Positions 7,465 to 16,026 of a DNA stretch of 45,184 nt are shown piece by piece (position 1 is the stretch's first letter; each line of letters starts with the position of its first letter). The translations under genes were made by a program, and so were the position numbers. The stretch is from an uncultured Oscillospiraceae bacterium (GTDB taxonomy: Bacteria; Bacillota; Clostridia; Oscillospirales; Oscillospiraceae): assembly GCA_947627735.1 (NCBI GenBank), contig CANQXG010000018.1, forward strand, positions 1 to 45,184. The letters are read 5' to 3'. A model generated the notes under the pieces. That model saw nothing but the letters and a program-made list of their open reading frames with translations. It was not told the origin of the DNA and ran no database searches.

Positions 7465-7644
7465 ATGTATATCATGGCGACAGTGTTTACATTGGCTGCG
7501 TGGGCCGTCGGTCTGCTTTTGGATGCGAACATCGGTTTTGGTCCGGAGGGCTTTTTGTGCTTCAGGGTGCTGCTGCCCGTATTGGCGATGGGTCTTTGTA
7601 TCCTGCGCAGCATCCAGGAGGACAGGGATAAGCAAGGCAAATAA
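7465..7644 (+). CDS. Small two-helix membrane protein
   Basis: A 59-residue protein starting at ATG 7465 after an excellent AAGGAGGTGAG site; the longer frame from 7414 lacks one. Two hydrophobic stretches (about 4-20 and 28-46) are likely membrane helices, and the tail SIQEDRDKQGK is charged and cytosolic-looking. I do not recognise a family. It lies behind its own promoter and 105 bases before the secreted cell-wall-binding protein, so the two could be co-transcribed. The strong ribosome binding site and membrane pattern argue that it is real. Confidence 0.6.
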   Translation: MYIMATVFTLAAWAVGLLLDANIGFGPEGFLCFRVLLPVLAMGLCILRSIQEDRDKQGK

Positions 7645-7691
7645 ATACTGCTCTGTCGGACCAGCTGCTGCTGTGCGGCGGTCCTGATGAG

Positions 7692-7700
7692 TTATCCACA
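7692..7700 (+). promoter_or_regulatory. Single DnaA-box match
   Basis: TTATCCACA matches the DnaA consensus exactly and lies in the gap between two genes. One isolated box is expected by chance at chromosome scale and is not an origin. Confidence 0.25.
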
Positions 7701-7749
7701 GACTGACGGGCGTTGACACACCCCAGGCAGCGAAAGGAGCACGGAAGAT

Positions 7750-8934
7750 ATGTACAAGCGTTTTCTGGCCATGGTCCTGGCCGCCGCGGCGGTCCTGACC
7801 CTGTCCGTGCCGGCTTTCGCCGCGCCCGGGCAGGCGGATGCGGCGGACGTGCCCGCGGCAGCGGCCACCACGGAGCTTCCCACGGAGGAGGAGGTCCACG
7901 AGCGGCTGATGGCCCTGCGGGAGGTCTACCCCGACGGCATGCACTGGGACAGCAGCTCCTATTATACCGACCGGAACGGCCTGGATGAGTACGGCTGCTT
8001 CGGCTTCGCCATCATGCTCCAGGAGGCGGTGTTCCCCGCATCGTTCCTGATGACATGCAAATACCCGCCGGTGACCATGCAGAACGTGCACGTGGGGGAT
8101 ATCCTGTCCTACGGCATCTCCGCCGGCTCTGGCGGCCACTCCGTCATCGTGACAGAGGTGTGCGACGACTATGTGGTTGTGGCGGAGGGCAACGTGTCCA
8201 ACGGCGTCAGCTGGGGCCGGACCATGTCTGCCGCGGAGGTCAGCGCCGTGCAGTACCGCTGGACATACTATACCGGCCAGAGGCCCGTGAAGAACGGCTG
8301 GATAGAAGAGGACGGCGCCTGGTATTACTACGAATACAACTGGAAGGTCACCAGCGCCTGGCGGCAGTCCGGCGGCGCCAGGTATTATCTCGGCTCCGAC
8401 GGCAAGATGGCCGTGGGCTGGGGGCAGGTGGCCGGCAAGTGGTATTACTTCAACGACCAGCACGACGGCACCTATGGCCGGGCGCTGGTCAACGAGTGGC
8501 TGAACGACGGCGGCACCTGGTACTACTTCGGCGCCGACGGCGCTATGGCCGTGGGCTGGCGCCATCTGGACGGCAGGTGGTATTACTTCAACAGCAAGCA
8601 TGACGGCACCTATGGCCGGATGCTGGCCAACGAGTGGCTCCAGGACGGCGGTCCCTGGTACTATATGGGACCGGACGGCGCCATGGCGGAGGGCCTGTAC
8701 TGGGTGATCGAGGGGGGCTATGAGGGCCTGTACTGTTTCAACGGCAGCCACGACGGCACCTACGGCAAGATGCTCTCCGGCTGGCAGACCGTGGACGGCG
8801 ACGTGTACTACCTGGAGACCCGGCACAACGGCAGGTTCGGCCAGGCCTATGTGGACGGCACCTACGTCATCGACGGCACGGAGTACACCTTCGACGCCTT
8901 CGGCAGGCTGATCCAGCCGCCGGCGGACACGTAA
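7750..8934 (+). CDS. Secreted cysteine hydrolase-like protein with cell-wall-binding repeats
   Basis: A 394-residue exported protein starting at ATG 7750 after GAAAGGAG. A signal peptide ends near AFA-AP (residue 24). Residues ~45-160 form a compact domain with Cys83 (YGCFGFA), His130 (GSGGHSVIVTEV) and the AEGNVSNGVSWGR segment. This Cys...His order and the GDILSYG strand resemble NlpC/P60- or CHAP-type amidases. From ~185 to ~390 there are repeated ~20- to 40-residue units with WYYF and DGAMAVGW cores, the choline-binding/CW-binding repeat pattern, with HDGTYG between units. It probably sits on teichoic or other wall polymers and cuts a peptide or amide bond; the substrate is unknown. No terminator separates it from glyA. 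Confidence 0.8.
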   Translation: MYKRFLAMVLAAAAVLTLSVPAFAAPGQADAADVPAAAATTELPTEEEVHERLMALREVYPDGMHWDSSSYYTDRNGLDEYGCFGFAIMLQEAVFPASFLMTCKYPPVTMQNVHVGDILSYGISAGSGGHSVIVTEVCDDYVVVAEGNVSNGVSWGRTMSAAEVSAVQYRWTYYTGQRPVKNGWIEEDGAWYYYEYNWKVTSAWRQSGGARYYLGSDGKMAVGWGQVAGKWYYFNDQHDGTYGRALVNEWLNDGGTWYYFGADGAMAVGWRHLDGRWYYFNSKHDGTYGRMLANEWLQDGGPWYYMGPDGAMAEGLYWVIEGGYEGLYCFNGSHDGTYGKMLSGWQTVDGDVYYLETRHNGRFGQAYVDGTYVIDGTEYTFDAFGRLIQPPADT

Positions 8935-8988
8935 AACGCGGACGAACTACCTTGACAACAGAAAAATAACGACAGAGGGAGCCGATTT

Positions 8989-10233
8989 ATGACACTGCAG
9001 GATACGATCTGTGACGCCCTCCTTGCCGGGGGGCACGACGAGGTGGCCGGATTCATCCGGCAGGAGACCGAGCGGCAGAAAAATGCCATCGAGCTGATCG
9101 CCTCGGAGAATTTCCCCAGCGACGCCGTGAAGGCGGCGGCCGCCAGCGATTTCGTGGCCAAGTACACCGAGGGATACCCCCAGGAGCGGGTCAGCGGGAA
9201 CCGGGGCCGCTATTACGGCGGCTGTGAGAACGCAGATCAGCTGGAGGAGTACTGCTGCCGGAAGTGGAAGCAGGTCTTTTCCACCGACTATCATGTGAAC
9301 GTCCAGCCCCACTCCGGGTCCTCCGCCAATCTGGCGGCGTTCCTGGCCGTGCTGCAGCCCGGGGACACGGTGCTGTCCATGAGCCTGGAAAACGGCGGCC
9401 ACCTGACCCACGGAAGCCCCGTGAACTTCAGCGGGCGGCTGTTCGACTTCCATTTCTACGGCGTGGACGACACCGGGCGCATCAGCTATGAGGGCCTGGG
9501 CCAAATGCTCCGCACCTGCCGGCCAAAGCTGGTGCTGGCCGGGGCCAGCGCCTATTCCCGGGAGATCGACTTCGCCCGGATCGCCGCCATGATCGACGAG
9601 TACGCCGCCGAGAGCGGCCAGCGGCCCTGGTTCATGGTGGACATGGCCCACATCGCCGGCCTGATCGCCGCCGGGGTCCATCAGTCCCCCTTCGGTCTGG
9701 CCGACATCATCACCACCACCACCCACAAGACCCTCCGGGGCACCCGGGGCGGACTGATCTTCTGTAAGCCGGATCTGGCCCGGAAGGTGGACAGCGCCGT
9801 GTTCCCCGGCTCCCAGGGCGGGCCGCTGCAGCACATCATCGCCGCCAAGGCCGTGACGGCGGACGAGGACTGCACCGCGGCTTACCGGGACTATATCCGT
9901 CGCGTGGTGGCCAACACCAAGGCCATGTGCGACGAGTTCATCGCCATGGGCTACGACGTGGTCACCGGCGGCACGGACAACCACCTGTTTCTGGTGGACT
10001 TCTCCCGCACCCACCCCCAGCTCACCGGCAAGGCGGTGCAGAACATGCTGGACGAGGCGGGCATCACCCTGAACAAGAACTGCGTGCCCAACGAAAAACG
10101 CAGTCCCATGGAGACCAGCGGCGTGCGCATCGGCTGCGCCGCCATGACCACCCGCGGCTACGGCGAGGAGGATTTCCGCTCCGTGGCCCGGCGGATCGAC
10201 CGGCTCATCCGTGACTACTGCGCCGGCCTGTGA
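8989..10233 (+). CDS. glyA: Serine hydroxymethyltransferase
   Basis: A 414-residue cytosolic enzyme that interconverts serine and glycine while loading a one-carbon unit on tetrahydrofolate. It uses PLP, and the expected lysine is Lys247 in TTTTHKTLRG. Other family marks are the start IELIASENFPS, YTEGYPQ, the substrate loop NVQPHSGSSANLAA and FMVDMAHIAGLIAAG. Length is normal. ATG 8989 follows GAGGGAG. No promoter with a good -10 is visible in the 54-base gap upstream, so it may read through from the wall-binding gene. A stable hairpin follows. It supplies one-carbon units also used by TrmFO, encoded 6 kb downstream. Confidence 0.97.
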   Translation: MTLQDTICDALLAGGHDEVAGFIRQETERQKNAIELIASENFPSDAVKAAAASDFVAKYTEGYPQERVSGNRGRYYGGCENADQLEEYCCRKWKQVFSTDYHVNVQPHSGSSANLAAFLAVLQPGDTVLSMSLENGGHLTHGSPVNFSGRLFDFHFYGVDDTGRISYEGLGQMLRTCRPKLVLAGASAYSREIDFARIAAMIDEYAAESGQRPWFMVDMAHIAGLIAAGVHQSPFGLADIITTTTHKTLRGTRGGLIFCKPDLARKVDSAVFPGSQGGPLQHIIAAKAVTADEDCTAAYRDYIRRVVANTKAMCDEFIAMGYDVVTGGTDNHLFLVDFSRTHPQLTGKAVQNMLDEAGITLNKNCVPNEKRSPMETSGVRIGCAAMTTRGYGEEDFRSVARRIDRLIRDYCAGL

Positions 10234-10249
10234 CCGGCTGAAGATCGAG

Positions 10250-10275
10250 CGCCCGGCGGATAGATCCGCCGGGCG
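10250..10275 (+). terminator. Hairpin after glyA
   Basis: A perfect 12-bp GC-rich stem with a 2-base AG turn. It lacks a T run: the next bases are the TTGACA of the following promoter, so the two signals abut directly. Confidence 0.55.
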
Positions 10276-10304
10276 TTGACATTGTCCGGGGCGGATGGTA
10301 TGAT
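10276..10304 (+). promoter_or_regulatory. Promoter of the MATE exporter gene
   Basis: TTGACA at 10276-10281, a 17-base spacer and TATGAT at 10299-10304. Transcription should start near 10311, ~30 bases before ATG 10342. This rules out the upstream in-frame TTG at 10276, which is the -35 box itself. Confidence 0.8.
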
Positions 10305-10341
10305 GTTGCGTCAGACGAGATCACGCACAGGGGTAGAAGCT

Positions 10342-11769
10342 ATGACGAAAAGCCACAACCTGACCGGGCGGGGGAGATTCCCCTGGCGGGCCTTCCTGCC
10401 CAAGCTGGCGGCTGTCGCCATCCCGGTGGCGTTGCAGAACCTGCTGACCACCACCGCCAGCATGGTGGACACCATGATGGTGGCGCCTCTGGGGGAGCTG
10501 AGCGTGGGGGCGCTGGGCCTGTGCGGGCAGTTCTCGTCGCTGATGTTCTCCGGGTACTGGGGCTTTGTGGGGGGCGGGATGCTCTTCTTCGCCCAGTTCT
10601 ACGGCGCCGGCGACGAGAAGGGCATCGGCTGGTCCTACGGCATGACCTGGACGTGCATGATGACGGTGGCATTCATCTTCGGCGGCGCGGCGGTGCTGGC
10701 CCCGGAGGCGGTGATGAGCCTTTACACCGACAAGCAGGCCATCCGGGACATCGGGGTGCAGTATCTGCGCATCGTGGGCTTCGCCTACATCATGCAGGTG
10801 TTCTCCATGGCCATGAGCTGCCTGCTGCGGGCCACGGAGCGGGTGCGCATCCCCATGGCCGCGTCCATGGCGTCGGTGGGGACGAACCTGTTTTTGAACT
10901 GGGTGTTCATCTATGGCCGGCTGGGCTGCCCCGCCATGGGCATCCGGGGCGCGGCGCTGGCCACCGCCTGCGCGGCAGCGGTGAACATGCTGGCCATCTA
11001 TATCATGGCCCGCCTGACCGGCTACCCCTATCTGTTCCGGGTGCGGGAGCACTTCCGCTGGAGCCGGGAGCGGCTGGGGCTGTTTTTCAAAAAGTGCTTC
11101 CCCATTTTGTGCAACGAGGTGCTGCTGGGCATCGGGAACATGGTCATCAACGTGACATTGGGCCGGCAGCCGGAGCACGTCATCGCCGCCGTGGCGGTGT
11201 TTCGCACGCTGGAGGGGCTGCTCATCGGGTTCTTCGCCGGCTTTTCCAACGCCTCCTCCGTGCTGGTGGGCACCTGCGTGGGGGCGGGACAGCTGGACGA
11301 TGCCTTCGAGCGGGCCAAACGGCTCATCTATCTGTGCAGCGGCGTCATTTTGCTGGCCGGGACGGGGGTATTCTGCCTGCGCCGGCCCATCCTCACGGCC
11401 ATGAGCCTGTCCGGCCCCTCCTATGAGGCGGGGGTGCGGCTGCTGGGCATCTATGTGGTGGTGGCGGTGATCCGCATGGGCAACTGGATACAGAACGACA
11501 CCTACCGGGCCAGCGGCGACGCGGTCACCGGCACGGTGCTGGAGATCATATTCATGTACGCGCTGGTGTTGCCCTGCGTGCTGGGGGCGGCCTTCTGGCT
11601 GAAGCTGCCCTACTGGGCCATATTCCTGTGCTGCTACGTGGACGAACCCATCCGCTACGCGCTCATGCAGCGCCACTTCTACTCCGGCCGGTGGATACGG
11701 CCTGTGACGGACAAGGGCCTGGCGGCCCTGCCCGCCTTCCGCGCCCGGCGCTGGAGCGGGGGAAAGTGA
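10342..11769 (+). CDS. MATE-family multidrug/toxin efflux transporter
   Basis: A 475-residue polytopic membrane protein with the MATE pattern of two six-helix halves. The N-terminal half begins PKLAAVAIPVALQNLLTTTASMVDTMMVAPLGELSVGALG, with the family's conserved polar stretch, and the second half begins near FFKKCFPILCNEVLLGIGNMVIN. It should export cationic or other small molecules by Na+ or H+ antiport across the cell membrane; the substrate is not predictable. The start was placed at ATG 10342 because the promoter occupies the upstream in-frame sequence. It has its own promoter and is followed by a hairpin without a T run. It appears to be a single-gene unit. Confidence 0.92.
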   Translation: MTKSHNLTGRGRFPWRAFLPKLAAVAIPVALQNLLTTTASMVDTMMVAPLGELSVGALGLCGQFSSLMFSGYWGFVGGGMLFFAQFYGAGDEKGIGWSYGMTWTCMMTVAFIFGGAAVLAPEAVMSLYTDKQAIRDIGVQYLRIVGFAYIMQVFSMAMSCLLRATERVRIPMAASMASVGTNLFLNWVFIYGRLGCPAMGIRGAALATACAAAVNMLAIYIMARLTGYPYLFRVREHFRWSRERLGLFFKKCFPILCNEVLLGIGNMVINVTLGRQPEHVIAAVAVFRTLEGLLIGFFAGFSNASSVLVGTCVGAGQLDDAFERAKRLIYLCSGVILLAGTGVFCLRRPILTAMSLSGPSYEAGVRLLGIYVVVAVIRMGNWIQNDTYRASGDAVTGTVLEIIFMYALVLPCVLGAAFWLKLPYWAIFLCCYVDEPIRYALMQRHFYSGRWIRPVTDKGLAALPAFRARRWSGGK

Positions 11770-11784
11770 ACACAGCGTTTTGGC

Positions 11785-11813
11785 GGCGGGAGCATCGGCG
11801 GGATGCTCCCGCC
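11785..11813 (+). terminator. Hairpin after the MATE gene
   Basis: A perfect 12-bp stem with a GGCGG loop, 16 bases after the stop codon. No T run follows (CCGGACATC), so intrinsic termination is uncertain; it may only protect the 3' end. Confidence 0.45.
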
Positions 11814-11832
11814 CCGGACATCTTCCCGGCAT

Positions 11833-11861
11833 TTGACAACCGGCGGGGGAGAGGCTATACT
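11833..11861 (+). promoter_or_regulatory. Promoter of the rRNA methyltransferase gene
   Basis: TTGACA at 11833-11838, 17 bases, TATACT at 11856-11861. Transcription should begin near 11868, which leaves about 29 bases before ATG 11897 but only ~11 before ATG 11879. Confidence 0.8.
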
Positions 11862-11896
11862 GATAACCGTATAAAATTATGAAAGTGTTGAAGGCT

Positions 11897-12631
11897 ATGG
11901 AAACGATACGCTCGCGGCAAAATCCCCTGGTGAAGCGCTTCATCGCCCTGGGCGCGGACGCAAAGGCCCGCCAGGAGGCGGGGGAGTACATCTGCGCGGG
12001 CCGGACGCTGCTGGACGAGGCCCTGGCCAGCGGCGCGGAGATCACCTGCGTGCTGGCGGCGGAGGACATCCCCGGCCTGCCGGTGCGCCTGGCGTCGCCG
12101 GAGGTGGTGCAGGCGGCCTCGCCTTTGGAGCACAGCCCCGGGCCGGTGTTCTCCGTGCGGATGCGCCCGGTGCCCCCGCCGGCGCGGGCGGAGCGTGCCC
12201 TGGTGCTGGAGAACGTCCAGGACCCGGGCAACGTGGGCACCGTGCTGCGCACGGCGGCGGCCTTCGGCATGGATATGGTCGTCCTGTGCGGGGCGTGCGC
12301 GGACGTATATAACCCCAAGGCCGTCCGGGCCTCCATGGGGGCGGTGTTCCGCCAGTGCGCGGTCCGGGCCGATGTGCAGGACCTGGAGAGAACCCTGGGG
12401 GGACTGCCCCTGTACGGGGCGGCCCTGGCGCCGGGAGGGATCGACGCCCGCGCGCTTCCCGGAGGGCCCGTGGCGGTGGCCGTGGGCAACGAGGGCCGGG
12501 GGCTGACGGCGGCGCTGCTGGCGCAGTGCCGGGGCACGGTGCGCATCCCCATGCGCCCGGGCACGGAGAGCCTGAACGCCGCCGTGGCCGCGGCGATACT
12601 GATGTGGGAGATGGGCAGGCAGTCGCTCTGA
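11897..12631 (+). CDS. SpoU/TrmH-family RNA 2'-O-ribose methyltransferase
   Basis: A 244-residue enzyme of the SPOUT class that methylates a ribose 2'-OH in rRNA or tRNA using SAM in a trefoil knot. An N-terminal substrate-binding domain (IRSRQNPLVKRF) leads to the catalytic domain with motif 1 NVQDPGNVGTVLRTA, motif 2 VAVGNEGRGL and motif 3 RIPMRPGTESLNAAVAAAI, all intact. ATG 11897 is preferred because relatives begin with a short Met-Glu-x-Ile-x-Ser-x-Gln-Asn start; ATG 11879 is possible and would add six residues. Neither has a strong Shine-Dalgarno. The target nucleotide is unknown; the 23S rRNA RlmB-like group is closest by memory. It heads the long plus-strand housekeeping run. Confidence 0.92.
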   Translation: METIRSRQNPLVKRFIALGADAKARQEAGEYICAGRTLLDEALASGAEITCVLAAEDIPGLPVRLASPEVVQAASPLEHSPGPVFSVRMRPVPPPARAERALVLENVQDPGNVGTVLRTAAAFGMDMVVLCGACADVYNPKAVRASMGAVFRQCAVRADVQDLERTLGGLPLYGAALAPGGIDARALPGGPVAVAVGNEGRGLTAALLAQCRGTVRIPMRPGTESLNAAVAAAILMWEMGRQSL

Positions 12632-12655
12632 CGCGGAGCGTGACGGAGGAAGGAT

Positions 12656-13807
12656 ATGGCCAGACTGAAATACTGGGTGTGGCTCAGCTGCGTGACGGGC
12701 GTGAGGCCGCTGGTGAAGTACCGGCTGGCCCAGGCCATGGGTGGCCCGGAGCGGATCTTCTTCGCCAAACGGGAGGAGCTGTTCGCCGCCGAGCCGCTGC
12801 TGCAGGCCGCCGAGGCGGAGAAGCTGTCGGACAAGAGCATGGAGCGGGCGGACAAGGCCCTGCGCTTCTGCCAGGAGCGGGGCATCACCGTTTTGACGGT
12901 CCAGGACGCCGCCTATCCGGAGCGGCTGCGGCATATCCCCGACCCGCCCGCCGTACTGTATGTGTGGGGCAAGCTGCCGGCGGTGGACGAAACGGCGATG
13001 CTGGCGGTGGTGGGCACCCGGCGGGCCACGCCCTACGGCATCAAAATGGCCGACAAGCTGGGCCGGGAGCTGGCCCAGGGCGGGGCCGTGGTGGTGTCCG
13101 GCCTGGCGGAGGGGTGCGACAGCGCAGCCATGGACAGCGCTCTCCGGGCCGGCGGCGTGACGGTGGGCGTGCTGGGCACGGCCATCGACCAGGTCTATCC
13201 GGCGAAGAACCGCAGGCTGTTCGACGAGGTGCGGGTCCGGGGCGCGCTGGTCAGCGAGTACCCGCCGGGGGCCAGGACCTATCCGTCGGATTTCAAGACC
13301 CGCAACCGGATCATCACCGGCATGAGCCTGGGGGTGGTGGTCGTGGAGGCGCCGGTGCGCTCCGGCACCCGCTCCACCGCCGACCACGCCCTGGAGCAGG
13401 GGCGGGACGTGTTCGCCGTGCCGGGCAACGCGGACGCCGCCGCCAGCGCCGGCTGCAACGAGCTGATCGCCCAGGGCGCGGCCCCGGCGGTCAGCGGCGA
13501 GGCCATATTGCGCGCCTATGCGGGCCGAAGCGACCTTTTGCGCCAGGAACCGGCCGAGATACCTATTAAAAAAGAGATTGACAAGCCGAAGGACATAGTT
13601 TATATTGACCTCACAGAGAAGCTGGCGGCCCTTCCCCCGGTCCAGCGGCAGGTGCTCACGGCCATGACCCGGCCGGATATGCACGCCGACGAGATCATCG
13701 AGGCGGCGGGCCTGACGGCCCAGGAGACGCTAGCGGCTCTGACCATGCTCCAGGTGACGGGCTATGTGGCCCAGGGCACCGGGAAGCGGTACACGCGAAA
13801 ACTTTGA
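12656..13807 (+). CDS. dprA: DNA processing protein DprA
   Basis: A 383-residue protein that loads RecA onto incoming single-stranded DNA during transformation. It starts at ATG 12656 after GGAGGAAGG. An N-terminal helical domain (to ~75) is followed by the Rossmann-like core: VVGTRRATPYG, the SGLAEGCDSAAM loop, GTAIDQVYPAKNR and RNRIITGMS, then PGNADAAASAGCNELI. A linker rich in Lys, Asp and Ile at about 300-320 precedes a C-terminal winged-helix-like domain. Its linker is noticeably AT-rich in DNA and contains a promoter-like sequence for topA. Presence of DprA alone does not prove competence, since no com genes are in view. The stop lies 18 bases before the topA start. Confidence 0.95.
   Translation: MARLKYWVWLSCVTGVRPLVKYRLAQAMGGPERIFFAKREELFAAEPLLQAAEAEKLSDKSMERADKALRFCQERGITVLTVQDAAYPERLRHIPDPPAVLYVWGKLPAVDETAMLAVVGTRRATPYGIKMADKLGRELAQGGAVVVSGLAEGCDSAAMDSALRAGGVTVGVLGTAIDQVYPAKNRRLFDEVRVRGALVSEYPPGARTYPSDFKTRNRIITGMSLGVVVVEAPVRSGTRSTADHALEQGRDVFAVPGNADAAASAGCNELIAQGAAPAVSGEAILRAYAGRSDLLRQEPAEIPIKKEIDKPKDIVYIDLTEKLAALPPVQRQVLTAMTRPDMHADEIIEAAGLTAQETLAALTMLQVTGYVAQGTGKRYTRKL
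13578..13606 (+). promoter_or_regulatory. Candidate internal promoter for topA inside dprA
   Basis: TTGACA at 13578-13583, 17 bases, TATATT at 13601-13606, in an AT-rich pocket of an otherwise GC-rich gene, about 220 bases before topA. A good match by sequence, but it is inside coding DNA. Confidence 0.5.
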
Positions 13808-13824
13808 ATGAACGAGGCAGACGT

Positions 13825-16026
13825 ATGGCAGCAGCGAAGACAGATCTTGTGATAGTGGAGTCGCCGGCGAAGGCGAAGACCATCGAGCGCTACCTGGGCG
13901 GCGGGTACAAGGTAGTGGCGTCCATGGGCCATCTGCGGGACCTGCCCAAGAGCACCATGGGCGTGGACATCGAGCACGGCTTTGAACCGGACTATCAGCC
14001 GGTGAAGGGCCGGGAGGATGTGATCGAAAAGCTGAAAAAGGCCGCCAAGAGGGCGGACACCGTATATCTGGCGACGGACCCGGACCGGGAGGGGGAGGCC
14101 ATCTCCTGGCACTTGAAGGAGCTTCTGGACATCCCCGACGGGAAGGCCCGCCGGGTGACCTTCAACGAGATCACCAAGAAGGTGGTCAAGGAGGGCATCG
14201 CCAATCCCCGGGACATCGACCAGGACCTGGTGGACGCCCAGCAGGCCCGGCGCATCCTGGACCGGATCGTGGGCTATAAGCTCAGCCCCCTGCTGTGGCG
14301 GAAGATCCGCAAGGGCCTGTCCGCCGGCCGCGTCCAGTCCGTGGCCACGCGGATGGTGCTGGACCGGGAGCGGGAGATCCGGGATTTCAAGCCGGAGGAG
14401 TACTGGCACCTGACCGCCATCCTCCGCACCGACAAGGGACAGACCTTCCCGGCGCTGTACCACGGCACCGAGAAGAAAAAGCAGGAGCTGCACTCCCAGG
14501 CGGAGGTGCAGGCGGTGATGGACGCGGTGAAGGGCCGGCCCTTCACCATCGCGGACCTGGCCCACGGCACGAAAAAGCGCAGCCCCTCGCCCCCCTTCAT
14601 CACCTCCACCCTCCAGCAGGAGGCCAGCCGCCGCCTGGGCATGACCCCCCGGCGGACCATGTCCATCGCCCAGCAGCTGTATGAGGGCGTGGACGTGGAG
14701 GGCGAGGGCACCATCGGCCTCATCACCTATATGCGTACCGACTCGCTGCGCCTGAGCGAGGACGCCCTGGCCGCGGCGGGACAGTTCATCCGCTCCCACT
14801 ACGGCGAGGAGTATTATTACGGCAAGCCCCGGCGCTACAAGACCGGCTCCAACGCCCAGGACGCCCACGAGGCCATCCGGCCCAGCGTCCCCAGCCTGAC
14901 GCCAGAGATGGTGAAAAAGAGCCTGACCGGAGAGCAGTACCGGCTGTACCGGCTGATCTGGGGCCGCTTCACCGCCAGCCAGATGGCCAACGCCGTGTAT
15001 GACAACATCACCGTGGACGCCGTCTGCGCCGGCCACATCTTCCGGGCCTATCACTCCAAGATCGCCTTCCCCGGCTATACCGCCGTGTACGACGACAACC
15101 GGGACGAGGACGAGGAGCAGGGGGGCAAAAAGCCCCTGCCGGAGCTGAAGCAGGGCCAGAGCGTGGCCCTGGACAAGCTGGAGCCGGAGCAGCACTTCAC
15201 CGCCCCGCCCTCCCGGTACTCCGAGGCCACCCTCATCCGGGCCATGGAGGAGAAGGGCATTGGCCGGCCCAGCACCTACGCCCCCACCATCACCACCATC
15301 ACCGCCCGGGAATACGTGGTCAAGGAGGGCAAGTACCTCAAGCCCACCCCCCTGGGGGAGACGGTGACGGAGCTGATGGAGCAGCGCTTCCCCGACATCG
15401 TGGACGTGAAGTTCACCGCCCGCATGGAGGACGACCTGGACAAGGTGGAGGAGGGCAAGACCGACTGGAAGGGCGTGCTGGGAGAGTTTTACGACGGCTT
15501 TTCCAAGGACCTGGCCCAGGCGGAGGAGGCTCTGTCCGGCACCAGGATCAAGGTCCCCGACGAGGTCTCCGGCGAGATCTGCCCCAACTGCGGGCGGAAC
15601 CTGGTGGTCAAGTCCGGCCGGTTTGGCCGGTTCCTGGCCTGCCCGGGCTACCCGGAGTGCAGCTTCACCATGCCCCTGGTGGTGGAGATGCCCGGCACCT
15701 GCCCCAAGTGCGGCAGCCGCATCTTCAAGCGCACCAGCAAGAAGGGCTACACCTACTATGCCTGTGAGAAGGGCGCCGCCTGCGGCTTCATGAGCTGGGA
15801 CGTGCCCACCAAGGAGGTCTGCCCCGTGTGCGGCAAGACCATGTTCAAGCTGGCGGGCAAGGGCCAGAGAAAGCCCTTCTGCATCAATGAGTCCTGCTCC
15901 AACTTCCTGCCGGAGGACAAGCGGGGCTATCACCGGCGCGCCTCCGGTACTGCCGCCGCCGGGGAGGAGAAAAAGCCCGCCGCCAAAAAGACGGCTTCCT
16001 CCCGGAAAAAGAAGGAGCAGGCCTGA
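13825..16026 (+). CDS. topA: DNA topoisomerase I
   Basis: A 733-residue type IA topoisomerase that relaxes negative supercoils by single-strand passage. The Toprim domain opens with VIVESPAKAKTIERYLG, and the metal-binding acidic triad is in YLATDPDREGEAISWHL. The catalytic tyrosine is Tyr302 in IGLITYMRTDSLRLS. Three C-terminal zinc ribbons are visible, each with four cysteines, starting at CPNCGRN, CPKCGSR and CPVCGKT. The last ~35 residues are rich in Lys, Ala and Ser and probably contact DNA. ATG 13825 behind GAGG is chosen over the TTG at 13804. It overlaps trmFO by one base (TGATG), so the pair is translationally coupled, a common Firmicutes arrangement. Confidence 0.97.
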   Translation: MAAAKTDLVIVESPAKAKTIERYLGGGYKVVASMGHLRDLPKSTMGVDIEHGFEPDYQPVKGREDVIEKLKKAAKRADTVYLATDPDREGEAISWHLKELLDIPDGKARRVTFNEITKKVVKEGIANPRDIDQDLVDAQQARRILDRIVGYKLSPLLWRKIRKGLSAGRVQSVATRMVLDREREIRDFKPEEYWHLTAILRTDKGQTFPALYHGTEKKKQELHSQAEVQAVMDAVKGRPFTIADLAHGTKKRSPSPPFITSTLQQEASRRLGMTPRRTMSIAQQLYEGVDVEGEGTIGLITYMRTDSLRLSEDALAAAGQFIRSHYGEEYYYGKPRRYKTGSNAQDAHEAIRPSVPSLTPEMVKKSLTGEQYRLYRLIWGRFTASQMANAVYDNITVDAVCAGHIFRAYHSKIAFPGYTAVYDDNRDEDEEQGGKKPLPELKQGQSVALDKLEPEQHFTAPPSRYSEATLIRAMEEKGIGRPSTYAPTITTITAREYVVKEGKYLKPTPLGETVTELMEQRFPDIVDVKFTARMEDDLDKVEEGKTDWKGVLGEFYDGFSKDLAQAEEALSGTRIKVPDEVSGEICPNCGRNLVVKSGRFGRFLACPGYPECSFTMPLVVEMPGTCPKCGSRIFKRTSKKGYTYYACEKGAACGFMSWDVPTKEVCPVCGKTMFKLAGKGQRKPFCINESCSNFLPEDKRGYHRRASGTAAAGEEKKPAAKKTASSRKKKEQA

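Noticed and set aside
7692-7700. Replication origin suggested by a perfect DnaA box
   Set aside because: Only one box, no AT-rich unwinding region and no dnaA or dnaN nearby.
8944-8990. Promoter for glyA at the TTGACA near 8953
   Set aside because: No -10-like hexamer occurs 16-18 bases downstream.
10321-12888. 855-residue minus-strand open frame
   Set aside because: It is the shadow of the MATE and methyltransferase genes; low-complexity Arg/Pro/Ser/Ala protein, no start signal, no family likeness.
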